The notes under the pieces were generated by a model. The model was given only the letters and a program-made list of their open reading frames with translations. It made no database searches and was not told the origin of the DNA. From an uncultured Actinomyces sp. (GTDB lineage Bacteria; Actinomycetota; Actinomycetes; Actinomycetales; Actinomycetaceae): DNA of 64,000 nt. The stretch is taken from NCBI GenBank assembly GCA_900545825.1, contig URAS01000007.1, positions 62,001 to 126,000 of the forward strand. The letters are read 5' to 3'. The translations under genes were made by a program, and so were the position numbers. Positions 45,596-53,964 of the stretch are shown in pieces (the stretch's first letter is position 1; every line of letters begins with the position of its first letter).

Positions 45596-46252
45596 TTAGG
45601 CCTGGACCTGCTTGAGCGGATCCGCGCCCGACTTCGTGTCGATGACGATGAGGCCGGTCTTGCGGTCGACCCAGTGGCGTCCCCACTCGTCACGCGTGCC
45701 GAACACGACGATGAGGTAGGGGAAGACGAGGAAGATCACGAGGAAGAACTCGATAATGCTCTTCGCCACCTGGTTCCACTTCGGGGCGCTGGCCTCGTCA
45801 AACTTCACCGTACGCACGCCGAGGAAGTACGAGCCCGGGAACCACCCGGTCGTGCAAGCGAGGATGAGGATGAGGATGCTGATGACGGACGAGATCGCGT
45901 TGTAGGCGTCGGTCGACGTGCCGTTGGCATTCCGCATCGGAACATCGAAGATCACCTGGATCAGCCCGGCAACGATCGCGAGGGCAATGCCCTGGACGAC
46001 GGAGTCGAGGATACGCGCCAACACACGGCGACCCAGCGAGACGGGCTGGACGCCACGCATCGCGGCGGGACCGTTGTGATTCGGCATCGCGTCGTATCCC
46101 ATCGGCGGGTAGTTCTGCGGCTGATTGGGCGCGTAGCCCTGCTGAGTCTGGCCGGGCGCGTAATACTGCGGGGGCTGGTTCGTGCCATAGTCCGCGGGAC
46201 CTTGGCCCGGCTGAGGCGAGGTCGGATAGGGGTTCTGCGGGTTATCGCTCAT
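45596..46252 (-). CDS. RDD-family membrane protein
   Basis: A 218-aa protein with about 65 residues of P/Q/Y-rich sequence (QPPQYYAPGQTQQGYAP) and then an RDD domain: SLGRRVLARILDSVV carries the Arg-Asp pair, three hydrophobic segments follow, and the C-terminus is DEWGRHWVDRKTGLIVID. The family is of uncertain, possibly transport-related, function. The ATG at 46252 has no strong ribosome-binding site; a TTG at 46270 is possible. Confidence 0.82.
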   Translation of the reverse strand: MSDNPQNPYPTSPQPGQGPADYGTNQPPQYYAPGQTQQGYAPNQPQNYPPMGYDAMPNHNGPAAMRGVQPVSLGRRVLARILDSVVQGIALAIVAGLIQVIFDVPMRNANGTSTDAYNAISSVISILILILACTTGWFPGSYFLGVRTVKFDEASAPKWNQVAKSIIEFFLVIFLVFPYLIVVFGTRDEWGRHWVDRKTGLIVIDTKSGADPLKQVQA

Positions 46253-46325
46253 CAAGTAAACCGTTTTCAACTCGGATGCTAGAACGGTTCTACTTTATCA
46301 GCCGTGCCTTATCAGGCCTATCCCC

Positions 46326-46359
46326 AAAAACCGCGGCTCGCCACCGACGGGGCCCGCGG
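46326..46359 (-). terminator. terminator after hspR
   Basis: CCGCGG repeats at 46331-46336 and 46354-46359 form a stem; on the minus strand TTTTTGGGG follows. It ends the dnaK operon. Confidence 0.7.
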
Positions 46360-46368
46360 CGAACGCTA

Positions 46369-46917
46369 TCAGTCGTCGCCGCGCCACAACACCAGCGCCT
46401 GCGAACGCGCCTGATATCGGACGAGGGCGTTCGGGCGCGGCGCGGGACGTTGCCCGTGCGAGTATTCGGTCACACCGCCGGTCGGATCGGCGGCGAAACG
46501 GCGGTTCCGCAGCTCCGACAGGTGGGTGAGAACGGCGCGGAGGCCCTGGACCTCGCGAGAGAGCGCTTCATTTGCGCGCTCAAGTTCGATGATCCGCGAA
46601 ATGCCGGCGAGGTTGATGCCCTCGTCGTGCGAGAGGCGGGAGATTTCGCGCAGCATGCGGATGTCGTGCGCCGAATACCGCCGGCCGCGTCCCTTCGTCC
46701 GCCGGGGCGTCACCAGGCCCAAGCGGTCGTATTGCCGCAGGGTCTGGGGATGCATACCGGCCAGCTCGGCCGCCGCCGAGATCGCATAGACCGGCGTGTC
46801 ATCGTCCGGTGCAACGCGGGGCGCGCCGACCTGGGTGAGGACGTCGTCCACCACCCGGGTCGGCACACCCAGCGAACGCAACAGCCGGCGCAGTGTGCCC
46901 AGCGGTTCGTCGGTCAT
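46369..46917 (-). CDS. hspR: heat-shock repressor HspR (MerR family)
   Basis: A 182-aa MerR-type repressor. Winged-helix motif near residues 43-75 (PVYAISAAAELAGMHPQTLRQYDRLGLVTPRRTKGRGRRYS), recognisably HspR by its HPQTLRQYDRLGLV. It carries an extra 40 residues ahead of the helix-turn-helix. Fourth gene of dnaK-grpE-dnaJ-hspR, four bases after dnaJ. It should bind the HAIR boxes at 43676, 50577 and 50640. Confidence 0.95.
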   Translation of the reverse strand: MTDEPLGTLRRLLRSLGVPTRVVDDVLTQVGAPRVAPDDDTPVYAISAAAELAGMHPQTLRQYDRLGLVTPRRTKGRGRRYSAHDIRMLREISRLSHDEGINLAGISRIIELERANEALSREVQGLRAVLTHLSELRNRRFAADPTGGVTEYSHGQRPAPRPNALVRYQARSQALVLWRGDD

Positions 46918-46920
46918 CGC

Positions 46921-47967
46921 TTACCACCGCGCTTTGTCGGCCAGACCCGCGCGCACGTCGAGGTCGGCCGCGGCGTCGAAGGCCTCGGCGGCCTTTTTCG
47001 CCTCACGAGACGGCTTCTTCGGCACGACGATCTTGACCTTGACGAACAGGTCGCCCGCCCGACGTTTGCCGTGGGCCTTGACGCCCTTGCCGCGCAGCCG
47101 CAGCTTCGTCCCCGAGGACGTACCGGCCGGCACCTTGATGCGGGCCGAGGTTCCGTCCGGCAGGGGCACGTCGATGCTGGCGCCGCCGACGGCCTCGCCG
47201 ACCGTGATCGGCAGCTCGGCCTCGATGTCGGAGTCGCCGCGCAGCGAAAACACGGGATGCGGCGTGATGTGGACCTTCAGCAGGAGGTCGCCCGGCTCGC
47301 CGCCAGGGACCTGGCGGCCCTTGCCGCGCAGCCGCAGCTGCTGGCCGTCGTGCATGCCCGCGGGCACGCGCACCGTCATCTCGCGGCCTTCGACCGTGAG
47401 GCGCAACGTGGCGCCCTCGACGGCCTGGCGCAGCGTCAGCTCGGTCTCCGAGCGCAGGTCGGCGCCACGCGGCGGCGTGGCCGGCTGCGACGCGAACCCG
47501 AAGGGGTTGGCACCGCCCGCCGCCTGCCCACCGGCCGCGCCGAACAGGCCCGACAACACGTCGTCGAACCCGCCAGCCCCGCCACCACCGTTCGTGGTGA
47601 AGCGCACACGCGGATTACCGTAAGCCCCGCCGGTGCGACCGGTTCCTCCGCCAAAGACGGAGGCGAATACGTCTTCGAAGCTTCCGGGCCCCGCTGCTCC
47701 GCCGGGGCCCGCGCTGAAACGCGCACCACCGCCGGCCATCGCCCGCAAGGCGTCGTACTGCTTGCGTTGCTTCGGGTCCGAGAGGACGCCGTAGGCCTCG
47801 CCGATTTCCTTGAATTTCTCTTCCGCGGCCTTATCACCCGGGTTCTGGTCGGGGTGGTATTGGCGGGCAAGCTTACGGTAGGCCTTCTTGATCGTCTGGG
47901 CGTCGGCAGACTTGTCGATCCCCAAGACGCGGTAGAAATCCTTCGTCATCCAATCCTGTTGGGCCAT
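46921..47967 (-). CDS. dnaJ: DnaJ-family co-chaperone lacking the zinc finger
   Basis: A 348-aa J-domain protein: HPD motif in ARQYHPDQNPGDK (near 37), a Gly/Phe-rich region (about 75-150), and two C-terminal beta domains (VRVPAGMHDGQQLRLRGKG, IKVPAGTSSGTKLRLRGKG). There are no CXXCXGXG repeats, so it is of the CbpA-like type II layout. It stimulates DnaK ATP hydrolysis. Confidence 0.93.
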   Translation of the reverse strand: MAQQDWMTKDFYRVLGIDKSADAQTIKKAYRKLARQYHPDQNPGDKAAEEKFKEIGEAYGVLSDPKQRKQYDALRAMAGGGARFSAGPGGAAGPGSFEDVFASVFGGGTGRTGGAYGNPRVRFTTNGGGGAGGFDDVLSGLFGAAGGQAAGGANPFGFASQPATPPRGADLRSETELTLRQAVEGATLRLTVEGREMTVRVPAGMHDGQQLRLRGKGRQVPGGEPGDLLLKVHITPHPVFSLRGDSDIEAELPITVGEAVGGASIDVPLPDGTSARIKVPAGTSSGTKLRLRGKGVKAHGKRRAGDLFVKVKIVVPKKPSREAKKAAEAFDAAADLDVRAGLADKARW

Positions 47968-47994
47968 TCAGCTCACCTCCTTCCTTTCCCTTCC

Positions 47995-48657
47995 CTACTC
48001 GGGGTTGTGAACCAATACTTTGGTGGGGCGCAGAACCTTATCCCCCATCCGGTATCCCGGCTGGAGGACCTGCGCGACCGTCGGAACCTCGACGTCGCTG
48101 GCGGTTTGGGCCATGAGGGCGTCGTGCAGGGCCGGGTCGAACGGGTCGCCCGCCTCGCCGTAACGCTCCAAGCCGTATCCGCTGGTCAGCGACTGTTCGA
48201 GCTTGGCGGCGATGGCCGCGAACGGGCCGGAGAGGTCGCCCGCGGCGCGGGCGGCGTCAATGTCATCGAGGACTCCCAGCAGCGACTCGACGACCTCGCG
48301 TTGGCCGTCGCTGCGATGGCTGGCGGCCTGCGTCTTCGTCCGGCGCACATAGCCGGAGTATTCACGCTGGAGGTTGTACATGTCGGCACGCGCGTGGGCG
48401 AGGTCGTCACTCAGCTGGGCCACCTGGCCCTTGAGGTCGGCGATCGACTCGCCCGCCGGCGTCTGCTCGTCCTCGGATTCCTCCGAGGACGCCGCGTCGT
48501 CGGACGCCGCGTCGGCGTCGGCCGCCACCTGGTCCGAATCCGCCCCAGCGGGGGCGGGGACATCCGTCCCCGCCTCGTCGCTGGTGGGCGCCTGGGCGCC
48601 CTGGGGATCGGCGGTGCCCTCCTCGAAGACTCCGGATTCCTTGTCCGGGTTCTCCAT
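47995..48657 (-). CDS. grpE: nucleotide exchange factor GrpE
   Basis: A 220-aa protein with a long acidic, disordered N-terminus (about 75 residues), a coiled coil from about 75 to 110 (ADMYNLQREYSGYVRRT) and the C-terminal GrpE beta domain (PFDPALHDALM, VLQPGYRMGDKVLRPTKVLV). Second gene of the dnaK operon, 17 bases after dnaK. Confidence 0.95.
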   Translation of the reverse strand: MENPDKESGVFEEGTADPQGAQAPTSDEAGTDVPAPAGADSDQVAADADAASDDAASSEESEDEQTPAGESIADLKGQVAQLSDDLAHARADMYNLQREYSGYVRRTKTQAASHRSDGQREVVESLLGVLDDIDAARAAGDLSGPFAAIAAKLEQSLTSGYGLERYGEAGDPFDPALHDALMAQTASDVEVPTVAQVLQPGYRMGDKVLRPTKVLVHNPE

Positions 48658-48674
48658 GGTGGTCGCCTCCTTGC

Positions 48675-50543
48675 TTACTTGTCGTCGTCGACGACCTCGG
48701 CGTCGATGACGTCGTCATCGTCACCACCGGCCGGCTTCTCGCCCGCGTCGCCACTGGGCGCGGACTCGGCCTGGGCGGCCTGCTCGGCCTGGGCCTGGGC
48801 GTAGATCGCCTGGCCGATGGCCTGCGCCTTGGTGTTGAGGGCCTCGAGCGAGGACTTCACGGCCTCGGTGTCGTCGCCCTCGAGCGCCTTCTTGACGTCC
48901 GCCAGGGCGCCCTCGACCTCGGTGACGATGTCGTCGGTCAGCTTGTCCTTGTTTTCCTTGAGCAGCTTGTCGATGCCGTAGACGGTCTGTTCGGCCTGGT
49001 TGCGGACCTCGGCGTCCTCGCGACGCTTCTTGTCCTCTTCCGCGTGGGCCTCGGCCTCCTTGACCATCCGGTCGATCTCGTCCTTGCCCAGGGCCGAGCC
49101 GCCGGTGATCGTCATCGACTGCTCCTTGCCGGTGCCCTTGTCCTTCGCCGACACGTGGACGATGCCGTTCGCGTCGATGTCGAAAGTCACCTCGATCTGC
49201 GGGATACCGCGCGGCGCCGGCGCGATGCCGGTCAGCTCGAACGTGCCGAGCGCCTTGTTGTCGCGCGCGAAGTCGCGTTCGCCCTGGTAGACCTGGATGA
49301 GCACGCTGGGCTGGTTGTCATCGGCCGTCGAGAAGATCTCCGAGTGCTTCGTCGGGATCGCCGTGTTGCGTTCGATGAGCTTCGTCATGAAGCCACCCTT
49401 GGTCTCGATGCCCAGGCTCAGCGGCGTGACGTCGATGAGGAGGACGTCCGTGCGGTCGCCCTGCAGCACGCCACCCTGGAGGGCGGCGCCGACGGCGACG
49501 ACCTCGTCCGGGTTGACGCCCTTGTTGGGCTCACGGCCGTTCGTCAGCTCCTTGACGACCTCGGTGACCGCCGGCATACGGGTCGAGCCACCGACGAGGA
49601 CGACGTGGTCGATCTCGGAGATCGAGATGCCCGCGTCCTTGATGACCGAGTTGAACGGAACGCGCGTGCGATCGAGCAGGTCGGCCGTCATTTCCTCGAA
49701 GTGGGCGCGGGTGAGGCGCTCGTCGAGGTGGACCGGGCCGGCCTCGGACATCGACAGGTACTGCAGCGAAATCTGGGTCGACGTGGCCTGCGAGAGTTCC
49801 TTCTTCGCCTGCTCGGCGGCCTCACGCAGACGCTGGAGGGCGACCTTGTCCTTCGACAGGTCGACGCCGTCCTTGTTCTTGACCTGCGCGACCAGCCAGT
49901 CGAGGATCCGCTGATCCCAGTCGTCGCCACCCAGGTGGTTGTCGCCGTTGGTGGCGCGCACCTGAATGGTCGAGAAGCCGTCGGAGTCCTTGCCGACCTC
50001 CAGCAGGGACACGTCGAACGTGCCGCCGCCAAGGTCGAAAACGAGGATCAGTTCGTCTTCCTTGCCCTTTTCGAGGCCGTACGCGAGGGCGGCGGCCGTC
50101 GGCTCGTTGACGATGCGGAGGACGTTGAGGCCAGCGATCTTGCCGGCGTCCTTCGTCGCCTGACGCTGGGCGTCGTTGAAGTAGGCAGGCACGGTGATGA
50201 CCGCGTCGGTCACGTCCTCGCCCAGGTAGGCCTCGGCGTCGCGCTTGAGCTTGCCGAGGATGAAGGCGCTGATCTGCTGCGCCGTGTACGACTTGTCGTC
50301 GATGTCGATCTTCCAGTCGGTGCCCATGTGGCGCTTGACCGAGCTGATCGTGCGGTCGACGTTCGTCACCGCCTGGCGCTTGGCGATTTCGCCGACGAGG
50401 ACCTCGCCGGACTTCGAGAACGCGACGACCGACGGGGTCGTCCGCTGACCTTCAGCGTTCGCGATGACCGTGGGCTCCGAGCCCTCCATGACGGCCAGAG
50501 CCGAGTTCGTCGTACCGAGGTCGATACCAACTGCGCGTCCCAT
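48675..50543 (-). CDS. dnaK: chaperone protein DnaK (Hsp70)
   Basis: A 622-aa Hsp70: phosphate-binding GIDLGTTNS at the start, VFDLGGGTFDVSLLEVG, VLVGGSTRMPAV, and the substrate-binding domain DVTPLSLGIETKGG. The C-terminus is DDDDVIDAEVVDDDK, the usual acidic tail. AAAGGAG precedes the ATG at 50543; the upstream extension of the reading frame is the HAIR-containing promoter region. Confidence 0.98.
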   Translation of the reverse strand: MGRAVGIDLGTTNSALAVMEGSEPTVIANAEGQRTTPSVVAFSKSGEVLVGEIAKRQAVTNVDRTISSVKRHMGTDWKIDIDDKSYTAQQISAFILGKLKRDAEAYLGEDVTDAVITVPAYFNDAQRQATKDAGKIAGLNVLRIVNEPTAAALAYGLEKGKEDELILVFDLGGGTFDVSLLEVGKDSDGFSTIQVRATNGDNHLGGDDWDQRILDWLVAQVKNKDGVDLSKDKVALQRLREAAEQAKKELSQATSTQISLQYLSMSEAGPVHLDERLTRAHFEEMTADLLDRTRVPFNSVIKDAGISISEIDHVVLVGGSTRMPAVTEVVKELTNGREPNKGVNPDEVVAVGAALQGGVLQGDRTDVLLIDVTPLSLGIETKGGFMTKLIERNTAIPTKHSEIFSTADDNQPSVLIQVYQGERDFARDNKALGTFELTGIAPAPRGIPQIEVTFDIDANGIVHVSAKDKGTGKEQSMTITGGSALGKDEIDRMVKEAEAHAEEDKKRREDAEVRNQAEQTVYGIDKLLKENKDKLTDDIVTEVEGALADVKKALEGDDTEAVKSSLEALNTKAQAIGQAIYAQAQAEQAAQAESAPSGDAGEKPAGGDDDDVIDAEVVDDDK

Positions 50544-50576
50544 GATCAATCTCCTTTGTGGCGCCCCAGTGGCGCC

Positions 50577-50597
50577 CTTGAGTCTGCTTGGCTCAAC
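50577..50597. promoter_or_regulatory. HAIR box 1 upstream of dnaK
   Basis: CTTGAGT-N7-GCTCAAC: a perfect left half and a 5/7 right half relative to the HspR consensus. 34 bases from the dnaK start. Confidence 0.7.
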
Positions 50598-50639
50598 CCT
50601 ATGTCGTCCGGAGAAGATCTCCAAACGCGAGCCATCGTT

Positions 50640-50660
50640 CTTGAGTCTGACACACTCAAC
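50640..50660. promoter_or_regulatory. HAIR box 2 upstream of dnaK
   Basis: CTTGAGT-N7-ACTCAAC: one mismatch in 14 relative to CTTGAGT-N7-ACTCAAG. The two boxes are 63 bases apart. Confidence 0.85.
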
Positions 50661-50692
50661 TTTGAGGGCGCTGCGAGTATTCCCCGGGCTTT

Positions 50693-50708
50693 TGTGATCC
50701 GCGTCACA
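50693..50708. promoter_or_regulatory. CRP/GlxR-type site
   Basis: TGTGATCCGCGTCACA is a perfect TGTGA-N6-TCACA box, 110 bases upstream of the small membrane protein gene and 150 bases upstream of dnaK. It could serve either promoter. Confidence 0.6.
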
Positions 50709-50817
50709 TCGCGCACCGTGTCGCCCTCCAGGGCGGCCGAGGGCGCGACGAGCGTCTGAGCAGGGTCGGATAGACTGACCTCGCAGTGTCGACCAGACAA
50801 CCTCGAGGAGACGCCGA

Positions 50818-51381
50818 ATGAGTAGCAACCCGCGCCGCTGGAAGTGGCGGATTCTGTGGGGCCTCGTCCCTGGCGTGCTCGTCGCCCTATTCCTCGGGTA
50901 TTGCGTCATCGGCGCGGAGGCCTACGAGCACTCCTCGGCCCGCGGCTTCCTCCACGAACTCCCGTCGTACGTCGTCGGCATCGGCTACCCCGTTCTCGGG
51001 CTTATCGCGACGATTATCTCGATCATCGCCGTCATCCGGACGCACGGACACCGCGCCATCACGATCCTCCACAGCATCGTCGGCGTCGCCTGGTGCCTCA
51101 TGGTGCTCGTGTGGTTCATCATCACCGGCCTCGTCACCAAGACGACCGCGCACGTCTCTTTCGAGGCCAGCTACGACTGGTCGCTCACCGCGATCATCCT
51201 CTCGGTGCCGACGGCCATCCTCCTCATGGTGACGACGATCGTCGCCACGGCGGTGACCAACCGCGACAAGGAAGAGCCCTCGGCCGTTGAAGACGAGAAC
51301 ACGGTCGACAACCAGAACGCGGACGAGATCGAGGACGAGGTTGAGGACGCCCCCTCCTCCGACCCCGCCGAGGTCGACTAG
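50818..51381 (+). CDS. four-helix membrane protein of unknown function
   Basis: A 187-aa protein with four hydrophobic segments (near 12-30, 48-68, 82-102, 122-145) and a strongly acidic C-terminal tail (about 40 residues rich in D, E and N). GAGGAG precedes the ATG. No family recognised. It is followed by a repeat-type terminator element. Confidence 0.72.
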   Translation: MSSNPRRWKWRILWGLVPGVLVALFLGYCVIGAEAYEHSSARGFLHELPSYVVGIGYPVLGLIATIISIIAVIRTHGHRAITILHSIVGVAWCLMVLVWFIITGLVTKTTAHVSFEASYDWSLTAIILSVPTAILLMVTTIVATAVTNRDKEEPSAVEDENTVDNQNADEIEDEVEDAPSSDPAEVD

Positions 51382-51391
51382 GTCCGGACGC

Positions 51392-51500
51392 GAAACGCTC
51401 ACCGAGAAACGGAAACGCTCACCCAATTTGTCGATCCCGGCCTGTCAGAGGCCGTTTTTGACATTTTAGGTGAGCGTTTCGCTTAGGGGGTGAGCGTTTC
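51392..51500. repeat. intergenic double-inverted element, family B copy 1
   Basis: Two GAAACGCTCACC boxes (51392, 51412) at a 20-base period, a central hairpin, then two GGTGAGCGTTTC boxes (51469, 51489) at the same period. The centre is CGGCCT-GTCAG-AGGCCG-TTTTT (51438-51459), a rho-independent terminator for the plus-strand gene upstream. Located between convergent genes. Confidence 0.85.
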
Positions 51501-51517
51501 GGCGCGAGGGCGTCCGG

Positions 51518-52225
51518 CTAGTGCTGGCCGTAGACGTTCTGGTAGCGGTCCCACAGGCGGTCGATCTTCTCTTGCGGGATCGGGATCGGCTCGCCCAGCT
51601 GGCGCGAAATGTGGACGGTGCGGGCGACCTCTTCGCACATCGCGGCGGCCTTGACGGCGTCCTTCCCGTCCTTGCCGATAGTGAACGGCCCGTGGTTTTG
51701 CATGAGGACGGCCCGCGAGCGCGAGTTCCGCAGCGTCTCGACGATCCCGCGCCCGATCGAGTCGTCGCCGATGAGGGCGAACGGCCCCACGGGGATCGGA
51801 CCGCCGTATTCGTCGCCCATCATCGTGAGGACGCAGGGGATCTCTTCGCCGCGCGCCGCCCACGCCGTCGCGTAGGTCGAGTGGGTGTGGACGACGCCGC
51901 CGACCTCGTTCATGTGGCGGTAGACGTAGGCGTGCGCCGCCGTGTCGGACGAGGGCGTGAGCTTGTCGGGGGTGCCGTCGACGATCTTGTTGCCGTCGAG
52001 GTCGCAGACGACCATGTTGTCGGCCGACAGTTCGTCGTAGCTGACGCCCGACGGCTTGATGACGAAGAGGTCGGTGCCCGCCACCCGCTGCGAGACGTTG
52101 CCGGCGGTCCACACGACGAGGCCCCATTTGGGCAGCTCGGCGTGGAGGTCGGCGACGACGGTGCGCGTGTGGGCGACGGCGGCCTGAATGGTGGCCGGCA
52201 TGTCGGCCAGAACCAACTGAGACAT
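51518..52225 (-). CDS. araD: L-ribulose-5-phosphate 4-epimerase
   Basis: Converts L-ribulose-5-phosphate to D-xylulose-5-phosphate, the last arabinose-specific step. The 235-aa class II aldolase-fold protein has GNVSQR, KPSGVSYDEL, the zinc-binding HTHSTYATAWA and QNHGPFTIG. AAGGAG precedes the ATG. It lies 31 bases after the sugar transporter gene. Confidence 0.95.
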   Translation of the reverse strand: MSQLVLADMPATIQAAVAHTRTVVADLHAELPKWGLVVWTAGNVSQRVAGTDLFVIKPSGVSYDELSADNMVVCDLDGNKIVDGTPDKLTPSSDTAAHAYVYRHMNEVGGVVHTHSTYATAWAARGEEIPCVLTMMGDEYGGPIPVGPFALIGDDSIGRGIVETLRNSRSRAVLMQNHGPFTIGKDGKDAVKAAAMCEEVARTVHISRQLGEPIPIPQEKIDRLWDRYQNVYGQH

Positions 52226-52256
52226 GATGTTCTCCTTATGTTCGTTGGCGGCGACG

Positions 52257-53630
52257 CTAGGAGCGCGCGCCCTGGGCTTCGATTTCTTCGAGGGAGCGGC
52301 CGCGCGTCTCCGGGACGCAGAACCGGACGAAGCAGACGCCGAGCACGCAGATCACGCCGAAGATCGCGAACACCGCCTGCTGCGGCATTTTTGCCGTCAT
52401 GATCGGGAAGAGCAGGCCGACGAGGAACGACCCCAGCCAGTTGAACGACGACGCGAGGCCGGACGAGCGGCCGCGGATTGCCAGCGGGAAGATCTCGCCG
52501 ACGAGCACCCAGGTCAGCGGCGCCCACGTGAACGAGTAGAAGGCGACGTAGATGCACAAGAACACGACGATGAGGAACGGGCTGGCCGACGGCATCACCC
52601 AGTTGATGACGGCGGGGAGGATGAACGACAGGCCCATGACGGTCCCGCCCATCGTCAGCAGGGTACGGCGGTTGAACTTGTCGGCGATGACGAGGAACAA
52701 CAGCGACCCAAGGACGAGGATGACGCCCTGGACGACCGCCCACATGAGGGCGTCGGACGCCTTGACGCCGGTGGCGTCCTCGACGATCAGGGGGATGTAG
52801 TAGAAGATCGCGTTCGCGCCCTGGAACTGCTGGAACGCCGCGACGCCAATGCCGGCGACGACGAGGTAGCGGTAGCGGCCGGTGAACAGTGTGCCCCACG
52901 ACGTGTTGTGTTCGGCGGCGGACTCGCGCTCGGCGGTCTCGCGAATGTCAGTGATTTCGGGCTCGATCTCCTCGGGACGACGAATGAAGCCGAGGACGCG
53001 GCGGGCTTGGTCGACCTCGCCGCGCTTGACGAGGAAACGCGGCGACTCGGGCAGCCGCAACACGCCGAGGAACAGGATCAACGCCGGCACGGCCGCGGCG
53101 GCCAGCATGATGCGCCACGCGATCGTGTGGTCGAGCTTCGAGAGGAAGACGTCGACGATGTAGGAGAGCAGCATGCCCGAGACGATCATCGTCTGGTTGA
53201 TGCCGGACAGGCGGCCGCGCATCTGGGCGGGCGCCATCTCGGACATGTAGGCGGGCACGAGCGCCGAGGCCGCGCCGACCGCGAGGCCCAGGAAGACGCG
53301 GACGATGATGAGGTAAACCGACCCGTGATCAGGCGAAATGCCCGAGAGGATCGAGCCGGCCATGAAGATCCCCGCGGCCATGAGGATCATGCGGCGCCGC
53401 CCCAGCCGGTCGGACAGCTGGCCCGCCATCGCGCCGCCGAAGATCGCGCCGAGCATCAGCGAGGACGTGATCCAGCCGATGATCGTCGAGGACCCCTGCA
53501 GGTCCCAGTCGGTTTGCAGGAAGGGAAGAGCGCCGGTCATGACGCCGATGTCGTAACCAAAGAGGATCCCGCCGAAGGATCCGAAGAAATAGATGAATCC
53601 ACGCGAAATGTGCTTCTCGTTGTTGGGCAT
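52257..53630 (-). CDS. araE: sugar:proton symporter, MFS sugar porter (AraE/XylE type)
   Basis: A 457-aa, 12-helix transporter. Sugar-porter motifs: GYDIGVMTGAL, SDRLGRRRMIL between helices 2 and 3, RVFLGLAVGA, LRLPESPRFL, QQFQGANAIFYY and PETRGRSLEEIE. The ATG at 53630 with GAGGAG starts the family-standard N-terminus. Arabinose is the likely substrate from the neighbours araD, araB and araA. Confidence 0.9.
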   Translation of the reverse strand: MPNNEKHISRGFIYFFGSFGGILFGYDIGVMTGALPFLQTDWDLQGSSTIIGWITSSLMLGAIFGGAMAGQLSDRLGRRRMILMAAGIFMAGSILSGISPDHGSVYLIIVRVFLGLAVGAASALVPAYMSEMAPAQMRGRLSGINQTMIVSGMLLSYIVDVFLSKLDHTIAWRIMLAAAAVPALILFLGVLRLPESPRFLVKRGEVDQARRVLGFIRRPEEIEPEITDIRETAERESAAEHNTSWGTLFTGRYRYLVVAGIGVAAFQQFQGANAIFYYIPLIVEDATGVKASDALMWAVVQGVILVLGSLLFLVIADKFNRRTLLTMGGTVMGLSFILPAVINWVMPSASPFLIVVFLCIYVAFYSFTWAPLTWVLVGEIFPLAIRGRSSGLASSFNWLGSFLVGLLFPIMTAKMPQQAVFAIFGVICVLGVCFVRFCVPETRGRSLEEIEAQGARS

Positions 53631-53693
53631 GTTCTGCTCCTCGCCAGGTTGAGGCTGAACGGTATGTCGAACCGCATCGGTTGCGGCGACTGA

Positions 53694-53707
53694 TGTCAAC
53701 GTTAACA
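53694..53707. promoter_or_regulatory. LacI-type operator before araE
   Basis: TGTCAACGTTAACA, reverse complement TGTTAACGTTGACA, a near-perfect palindrome centred on CG. 64 bases upstream of araE. The same 14-mer with one change recurs before araB. Confidence 0.65.
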
Positions 53708-53859
53708 TGTTAGGAGGACATGTCCACCCCTCATCGCGAAGTTACCGCCACAACCGCACGTGCGAACACCCCGAAATGCCGGCCATATTCGGCGTGCTAT
53801 CAGGCTTTTTGAGGCACACCGCCGCCCGCCACGGTCGCGACTATGAACAGCGTCACAGA

Positions 53860-53873
53860 TGTTATCGTTGACA
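53860..53873. promoter_or_regulatory. LacI-type operator before araB
   Basis: TGTTATCGTTGACA, 13 of 14 identical to the araE site in the opposite orientation. 92 bases upstream of araB. Together they suggest one arabinose repressor for both arms. No regulator gene is in the window, and nothing else is evident in this 334-base gap. Confidence 0.65.
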
Positions 53874-53964
53874 ACTGACGAGTGTCGTCACCACAATGGA
53901 GCCAACGGCATCGACCACGAAACGACGACGTTGCAGCCGCGAAATCGCGGAGGAAGAAGGAACG

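Noticed and set aside
46921..47967. Zinc-finger DnaJ
   Set aside because: No cysteines at all are present in the middle region, so the CXXCXGXG repeats are absent.
51392..51500. Short direct repeats resembling a minimal CRISPR array
   Set aside because: The boxes are 12 bases with 8-base spacers, come in inverted pairs, and no cas gene is nearby.
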